From contig CM073593.1 in NCBI GenBank assembly GCA_037074705.1, forward strand, positions 16,993,001 to 17,057,000: a stretch of DNA of 64,000 bases. Direction: 5' to 3'. Shown one piece after another: positions 58,801-64,000 of this stretch. Below the pieces are notes generated by a model. It had not been told where the DNA came from. It was given only the letters and a program-made list of their open reading frames with translations, and searched no databases. Numbering within the stretch: the stretch's first letter is position 1; every line of letters starts with the position of its first letter. Made by a program: the position numbers and the translations under genes. The DNA comes from Zhengitettix transpicula. Taxonomy: Eukaryota > Arthropoda > Insecta > Orthoptera > Tetrigidae.

Positions 58801-58878
58801 GCTAACTGCAAATTTTTCCTTCTACGGACAATGAGGAAAACACGTCCGAACCCTACGGAGGTCTGTACTGTGAGCAGC

Positions 58879-59210
58879 TCAAACTAAATAGTATGTAAAA
58901 AATTAAACTTTTATCTGTAAATCTTTAAGTAAATATCGTTTACCGCTAGATTTCTATAACTTTGCTAGATTAATATAAGTTTTCAGATTTGTCATAGTTT
59001 GTTTTTGTTATTGGAAGTTTAAATTCACTTTTTTTAACTGTGTTTATTGGTGGCCCGATAAGCGGCCCTGCAATAAAGATTATTAACTTAAAATGTAAAA
59101 TCAACGAAGACCAAATTTGTTAAATAAATAATTAAGTAATATCTTAAAATTTATAAATTCAACGTAAACTCCCACCATTTTTCCCTTTTAATAAAATTTT
59201 GATTGTTACA
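58879..59210 (+). mobile_element. LTR, family C (copy 2), right part
   Basis: TTAAACTTTTATCTGTAAAT, then TTTTCAGATTTGTCATAG, then GGTGGCCCGATAAGCGGCCC and an end GATTGTTACA at 59210. It carries on where 54712 stopped, relative to the other LTRs. Confidence 0.65.
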
Positions 59211-59257
59211 TAAGTTGTCTCAAACGTGGATTTTGTTCATTAGCTTCTTTTTATACT

Positions 59258-59260
<3 letters not shown>
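59211..59260 (+). repeat. Primer site plus extra LTR-like terminus
   Basis: TAAGTTGTCTCAAACGTGGA (degenerate lysine-tRNA-type primer site), then 30 bases ending TTTTTATACTACA at the TA tract. Confidence 0.65.

Positions 59261-59302
<42 letters not shown>
59261..59302. repeat. TA microsatellite between two LTRs
   Basis: A pure TA run; the plus-strand LTR C and the minus-strand LTR A both end in TACA at its two edges. Confidence 0.95.
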
Positions 59303-59304
<2 letters not shown>

Positions 59305-59438
59305 TGTAATTATTAAAAATGATAGGTCGTTTAATTTAATTTGCCCCACGTTGTGGTAGCCATTATGTAATAATTAACAATGAGGTCGTTTAATTTACAT
59401 TCTAATTAAATGAATTTACCTCACGTTAAACGTCAAAA
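59305..59438 (-). repeat. Two tandem primer-site/terminus units
   Basis: Read on minus after the LTR end at 59439: unit 1 (73 bp) starts TTTTGACGTTTAACGTGAGG and ends TTGTTAATTATTACA. Unit 2 (61 bp) starts TAATGGCTACCACAACGTGG and ends TTTTTAATAATTACA at 59305. Both share AAATTAAACGACCT. Each has a primer-site-like head and an LTR-like end. Confidence 0.8.
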
Positions 59439-60427
59439 TGTAATGATTAAATGGAAGGCTTTTATTAAATGAAAATATCGAAATTAACAAACAAAATATT
59501 TATTTTATTTTGTGCCAATAACTCAAAGCAATTACAATTTAAAATATTAATTTCTCAGGGTCTTCACTGGGTTTGATAATGGACACAACAATTTTATTTA
59601 AAAATCTTATTAACAAACAAATCACATTTACCTAAACAATACGTCGATAGAAATAAACTAAAAAGAAAATAAATTAAGTTGACAATTAAAATAGAACGAA
59701 ATTAAAATGTAAAGAGATTAACAATTTAAAATACAACGAAATCTGACTTCTATCTTATAATTACGTTTACGTAAATCATTATTTTGTAATTTGTTACTCA
59801 CATCTGTCCAGTTGGTTCCAGTATTCCTTTTGGTTTCTAAAATACACTATTGCGAGATTTTACACTGATTCTAAGATTCACAGATTTTAATCTGATTCTA
59901 GTCAAAATTGATAGGATGTCAGAAACTCGGATGATCCTCCTTTTTGTCAGCTATCTGCTGACTGCTTGCCTTAGGAGAATTCTGCTTGCCTTATATGAAT
60001 TCTGTGGTTTGTGTATTAGCTAGTCTTTTACCGCTTTGGACTTAAACTGCAACTTTACTATGGACGTAAACTGCTGACTTCCTTTCCTGGCTGACTACAA
60101 ACGTAAAACTGCTTTTACTTAGCCAGTTTAGATGTAAAGCTTCCGTGAGTGTTCTACTTTGTCTTCAACTCACAACTTTGTTTAATAATAATACATTAAA
60201 CAACGGCTAGTCTCTGCTCTAGACTCATTTGTTCCGTCCTCCGAAATGTCCCGTCACCAACTAACTATCGTAGTCTCGAGTTTTAGCGCGCATACACCAT
60301 TTTGACTTTCCGACAAAGTAACAGAGTCCGGCTACATTGTTGCTTTGGAAGCTCCTGCCACTATAATGGATTTCTTAAACAATTTAAAGTTTATTAAAAC
60401 CAATTAATGTCCTAATTAATTGGCATT

Positions 60428-60430
<3 letters not shown>
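59439..60430 (-). mobile_element. LTR, family A (copy 4)
   Basis: On minus it starts TGTAATGCCAATTAATTAGG (60430), passes the marks GTCAGATTTCGTT and CAAACCCAGTGAAGACCCTG, and ends TTTAATCATTACA at 59439. It is bounded by TA tracts, with the tandem units above between its end and the tract. Confidence 0.8.

Positions 60431-60475
<45 letters not shown>
60431..60475. repeat. TA microsatellite
   Basis: A pure TA tract adjoining the start of LTR A copy 4. Confidence 0.95.
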
Positions 60476-60478
<3 letters not shown>

Positions 60479-60950
60479 GAATGTGTGCCTGTGTGTGTCC
60501 CATATACGCTCTTTAAACATTCCAGGATGGCGATGAAACTTTGTTGAGATGTTGTGCGCAATCCCGCAAAGATTTCTGTCGGGTTTTCGAAGTGTTAGGA
60601 AATTTTGACCGGGGATGAAATGTTAAAAACTAGTTAAAACGGGCGTTTTTAGCGCCAAATATTTAGTTTTTTTCTGTCTATCTCGTCAGGACCTCCAAAC
60701 ACACACACATACACACACGCAGACTGCCCGAATAATTGGTTATCTGCGTAACTGACCACGCTAATTGTTTTACTGTTCACATTCTGCTCTCAAACACACT
60801 CTGTTTGAATATCCGAGTAACTCACTTCTCTGCGTATCTGTATATCTGCTTAACTGACTTAACATTTTAATTTTTTCTGGCAATCTCGGTGACTTGCTCT
60901 GACGCCTGAATATTACAACTGCTCAACGCTAAAATTCTGATATATATTAT
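60476..60950. other. Unclassified repeat-like DNA
   Basis: GTGTGCCTGTGTGTGTCCCA and GATGGCGATGAAACTTTGTT look like a dispersed repeat. 60745-60780 (TGACCACGCTAATTGTTTTA) recurs at 46168-46187. No coding capacity. Confidence 0.4.
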
Positions 60951-61700
60951 AATAATAACAACATTTTTTAATTTCAAATTTATTTAAGCCTCCAATAAAG
61001 ATAATTACCAAAAATAATTAAAAACATACAATGCGAAAAATTCTTAACTTAAATAATTATTGGAATAAGAAATCTGACGATAATTATATTTACACATTAG
61101 GTTTACAATTAATAAATTTATTTTTTGTTACTTTACCCTTAGCTGTTCGTCTGGGCTCGACCTCACTCGATTATTGTTAAACACATCACAGACAGGCCAT
61201 ATTTCACTGAATTTAATGTGGTTGTAGTTTTCAGACACAAAGCACTTCCTGCGCTTAACAGTTGATAACGTTGTTTTTAAAACTCTGACAATTGCATAAA
61301 TATGCCAATAGGCAAATATTCAGACTGTTAACTCGTAATTAAAAAAGCCGTGACTTTAATATATGATGTCTCTGCTGCCTAATTACACTTGCTTGAATAT
61401 GGTAACAGGAACATTGAATCAGGGACTCCACACAAAAAAAAACACCCTTCGCCGTCCTGGTCCAAGCAACTCTCAATTACATTCTCCTCAAAACAACTTT
61501 TCGCCTTCATGGTCCGAGAAATCCTGAATATTTCACGTTCTGTACGTCCCAGTGCTGCCTGAGGCAACAATGCAACTTTAGCAAGCAAGCATTATAGGCT
61601 CCATATTCTTGTAGACAATCCCCATATTTACGTCGCGCGATAATGAAAATCGTAAAATTTTGTTTATTAAATAATTACATATTTTTAATTACCACAACAT
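60951..61700 (-). mobile_element. LTR, family B (copy 3)
   Basis: On minus it starts TGTTGTGGTAATTAAAAATA and shows TTGTCTACAAGAATATGG as in copy 2 (37.1 kb), with GTCAGATTTC downstream. The 3' limit near 60951 is by comparison only. It stands head to head with LTR A copy 5 at 61703. Confidence 0.55.
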
Positions 61701-61702
61701 AT

Positions 61703-62689
61703 TGTAATGCCAATTAATTAGGCCTTTAATTGTTTGCATTAGAAATTAAATTGTTAGCGAATAAATTGTCAGTGGTATTTTGAGTGATAAAAAGCGACAA
61801 TAGCGCTGAGCTCTGTTGCTTTGAGAAAATGCCGAAATGGAAATGTGCGCTCAAACTCGAGAGTCACTAGGATAGTGAGTTGGTGCCGAAAAATTGATGT
61901 GGACGGATGAAGTTTTGAGTCAGCAGCCAGAAAGGACAGCAAGTGGTCGTGTCAGAAACATAGTCGAGACGATCTAAAGTATTTAAAAGTAAAGTTAGTT
62001 TCGGTCAGCAGCAAGGCGCGGAATAGCAGAGTCTACATTTAGGACCAGCCATGAGAGAATAAACAATTAAAACAAATCTTCACTGAGCTACGTTGCAGTT
62101 TAAATACAAATCAGTAAAAGACTCATAAATGAGCAACTAGTAAGATTCCTGTAAGGCAAGCTGACATCAGATAACTGATAATTAGGAGGATCATCCGAGT
62201 TCCTGGGAGCCAAGAAATTCCATTTAGATTCAAATAGTGTAGAATCTATGATTCGGCATTTAGAATCAGTGTAAAATGTTGCAATAGTGTACTTCTGAAG
62301 CTACAGAGAATGCTGGTACCAGCCGAACAGTATGTAAGTAACAAAAATCAAAACTATGATAATATTGTGAACGGTAATTAAAGGATAGTGTCAGATTTCG
62401 TTCGTTCGTTTGCTTTCTTCTAGTTTTCTTTCATTAAACTTAAACTTAAGCAAATAATATTTTGAATTGTTAATTAGTCAAATTCTACTTTTATCGTGTC
62501 CTAATCATCAAACCCAGTAAAGACCCTGAGATATTAAAATTTTAATTGTAATTGTTTTGATTCTTGAAGCCACAATTTGAAAATAAATTATATTTTATTT
62601 GTAAATTCTTGTTTAATCATTCATTTAATTAACGCCTATCCTTTTTATTAATATTTCATTTAATTCAAGGCTATTAGTTGAATATTACA
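61703..62689 (+). mobile_element. Solo LTR, family A (copy 5)
   Basis: It starts TGTAATGCCAATTAATTAGG and ends AGTTGAATATTACA at a TA/GATA tract. It has the A marks TTGTTAGCGAATAAATTG, GTGTCAGATTTCGTTCG and CAAACCCAGTAAAGACCCTG. No primer site or extra terminus is kept here. No coding capacity. Confidence 0.8.
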
Positions 62690-62699
62690 ATATATATAT

Positions 62700-62737
<38 letters not shown>
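62690..62737. repeat. TA and GATA microsatellite
   Basis: A short TA run is followed by about nine GATA units. Confidence 0.95.
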
Positions 62738-62870
62738 TAAACAAAGAACCATGAAAAACTGTCTTCAATTTATTGACAATTCATTTATATTGTCAGCTCC
62801 TTATGTATGACTGATAAAATAAATGAATTTTCGATCAATTGAAAACTGTTTTTCAGGGTTCTTTGGTTAA
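62737..62870. repeat. Inverted repeat, ~50-bp arms
   Basis: The left arm begins TTAAACAAAGAACCATGAAA, and the right arm ends GTTTTTCAGGGTTCTTTGGTTAA, its near complement. About 28 bases lie between the arms. It could be a small foldback element. Confidence 0.8.
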
Positions 62871-64000
62871 TTATCCTACATTTTATTCAGTAATTGAAGC
62901 CCTCGATCAACAATCAGCAATGAACGTACGGCGGCATTTCCACACATATAAAAACAAAATTTGATTTTCGACGCAGAGTCCAACCAAAAATCCGATGTCT
63001 TGTCGCGTCTTGTAAATGACCCCGAAGCTGAGCTCGAGGTAAAAGTTTGGGCACCTCACGATTGAAACGGTATCATTTTCGAATACGAAATGACGCCGTA
63101 TCGTCCGGGGGTTTCCTGTATGCTACACTATGTAAAACAATAGCAAATAAGAATAAAAGAAGGTCGAGTCACAATAGCTATATGCGTCTGGGGGTCTATA
63201 CAGTAGTGAAGAACCATTCATCGGGATGTTACTGTCCTTGGTTGTAAACCAAAAAATTTAAGCCATAGCACGTGTCAGCATCGACGACGTGTGTCGCAGA
63301 TTTCACTGAGAGGCGGCAAGAATAAACACATACACCACAATTATCTAACAGGGTTATCAACTGCGAAGAAATACACTAAAATTGGCCGCAAAAAAAATCT
63401 TAAAGTGCATGTTACAAGGTCGCAGATATGGAAAGAATTGTTCGCTGTTCTCATTTGATCAGTCGACCAGCTAATCCGAAAATCAAAAACTATTAGGCCA
63501 AACTGCTCATATTCACCAAATATATTAAACGGAAATAATAACTGCTTTTATATTGCCTAAAATTCACAGAGAGAAAGAGTTTTTTTAAAAAAATAAATAA
63601 AGTGGCACTGAAATTTAACAATTTTACATGAATTATATTGTAATAAATTTTGCTGAATATTCAAATCGCAACTGATATTAATTTTATGGCAGTGTGAAAT
63701 AAAATATTACCATAGTTTTATAATTTTTCTTCTTTTATTTTGTATCTTCATTAATTGTTATATATAATTTTTTTATTTGCGAGAAGATTCATGAACGTAT
63801 TCTTGATAATTAGAGGTTATCATTTACTGAATGTCTGATTAATTATCCATTTCTTTTATTATAAAACCAGCATATTTCGCGTAATTTCAAATAACCAAAG
63901 TAAAGTTATTGCAGGTGTACCAAAAAAGTGTGCATTAGGAAAAAAAATTAAAATTACATACTGTTGGCGCCTAAACATTCATTACTCCGTCTTCCATGAT
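62871..64000. other. AT-rich DNA without recognisable genes
   Basis: A 66-codon plus frame (63047-63247) is not recognisable. No repeat terminus is visible. Confidence 0.4.

Larger units (their letters stand above)
54713..58878 (-). mobile_element. CR1-like LINE, near full length
   Basis: A non-LTR retrotransposon of about 4.17 kb. From 5' to 3' on the minus strand: a short leader, ORF1 (58800-58015), ORF2 with endonuclease and reverse transcriptase (about 58045-55067), a 350-bp 3' UTR with a CCTCTTTAGAGG hairpin at 54752-54763, and a tail of TCTA/ATCT units (54713-54735) instead of poly-A. Only one obvious lesion, a frameshift at about 56650, is seen, so it is young. A truncated copy lies at 21.3 kb. 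The ORF1 type and microsatellite tail support CR1-like affiliation. Confidence 0.9.

Overview
This window looks like AT-rich nuclear DNA from an animal, most likely an insect or other arthropod. The evidence is a mariner transposase, CR1/jockey-type LINEs, Penelope-like elements, tRNA-headed SINEs, lysine-tRNA primer sites beside LTRs, and long TA and GATA microsatellites. I found no host protein-coding gene, rRNA gene, genuine tRNA gene or CRISPR array. Almost everything recognisable is a mobile element or the remains of one. The most complete coding unit is a CR1-like LINE at about 54.7-58.9 kb on the minus strand.

Layout. 0.3-1 kb: a 699-bp solo LTR (family D). 2.9-3.9 kb: a dead LINE reverse transcriptase. 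3.9-4.2 kb and 8.9-9.8 kb: a poly-A-tailed retroposon (family E), the second site folded into a 280-bp palindrome. 6.6-7.5 kb: an LTR (family A) sitting inside a TA microsatellite. 11.2-11.7 kb and 14.9-15.1 kb: tRNA-derived SINEs. 12.0-12.4 kb: repeat family R. 13.7-14.3 kb: family E. 14.7-16.2 kb: two Penelope-like hairpins flanking an LTR (family B) that carries an inverted copy of its own end. 18.4-19.7 kb: a possible DNA element with TTTCGGCGC-like ends. 21.3-22.3 kb: a truncated copy of the CR1-like LINE. 24.3-31.2 kb: Penelope-like fragments, a LINE tail, a mariner inserted in a Penelope endonuclease, and two family E copies to 32.2 kb. 33.2-39 kb: LTRs A and B, with a solo LTR D nested in B, then a TA-variant minisatellite. 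40-50 kb: family R, a Penelope hairpin, LTR D, LTR C and a Helitron-like fragment. 52.3-54.4 kb: three tandem family E copies, then family R. 54.4-59.3 kb: the CR1-like LINE inside an LTR of family C. 59.3-62.7 kb: LTRs A and B in both orientations, all edged by TA tracts.

Two themes recur. First, LTR families A, B and C repeatedly abut TA microsatellites. Several copies keep a lysine-tRNA-type primer binding site followed by one or two extra short segments that again end in TACA at the TA tract. Second, several independent perfect or near-perfect hairpins carry Penelope-like hammerhead-type sequence (CGAAACG or CTGACGA...GAAAC). These are the best candidates for undescribed behaviour. Family boundaries and the A/B/C split were made by eye, so positions outside clear termini can be off by tens of bases.
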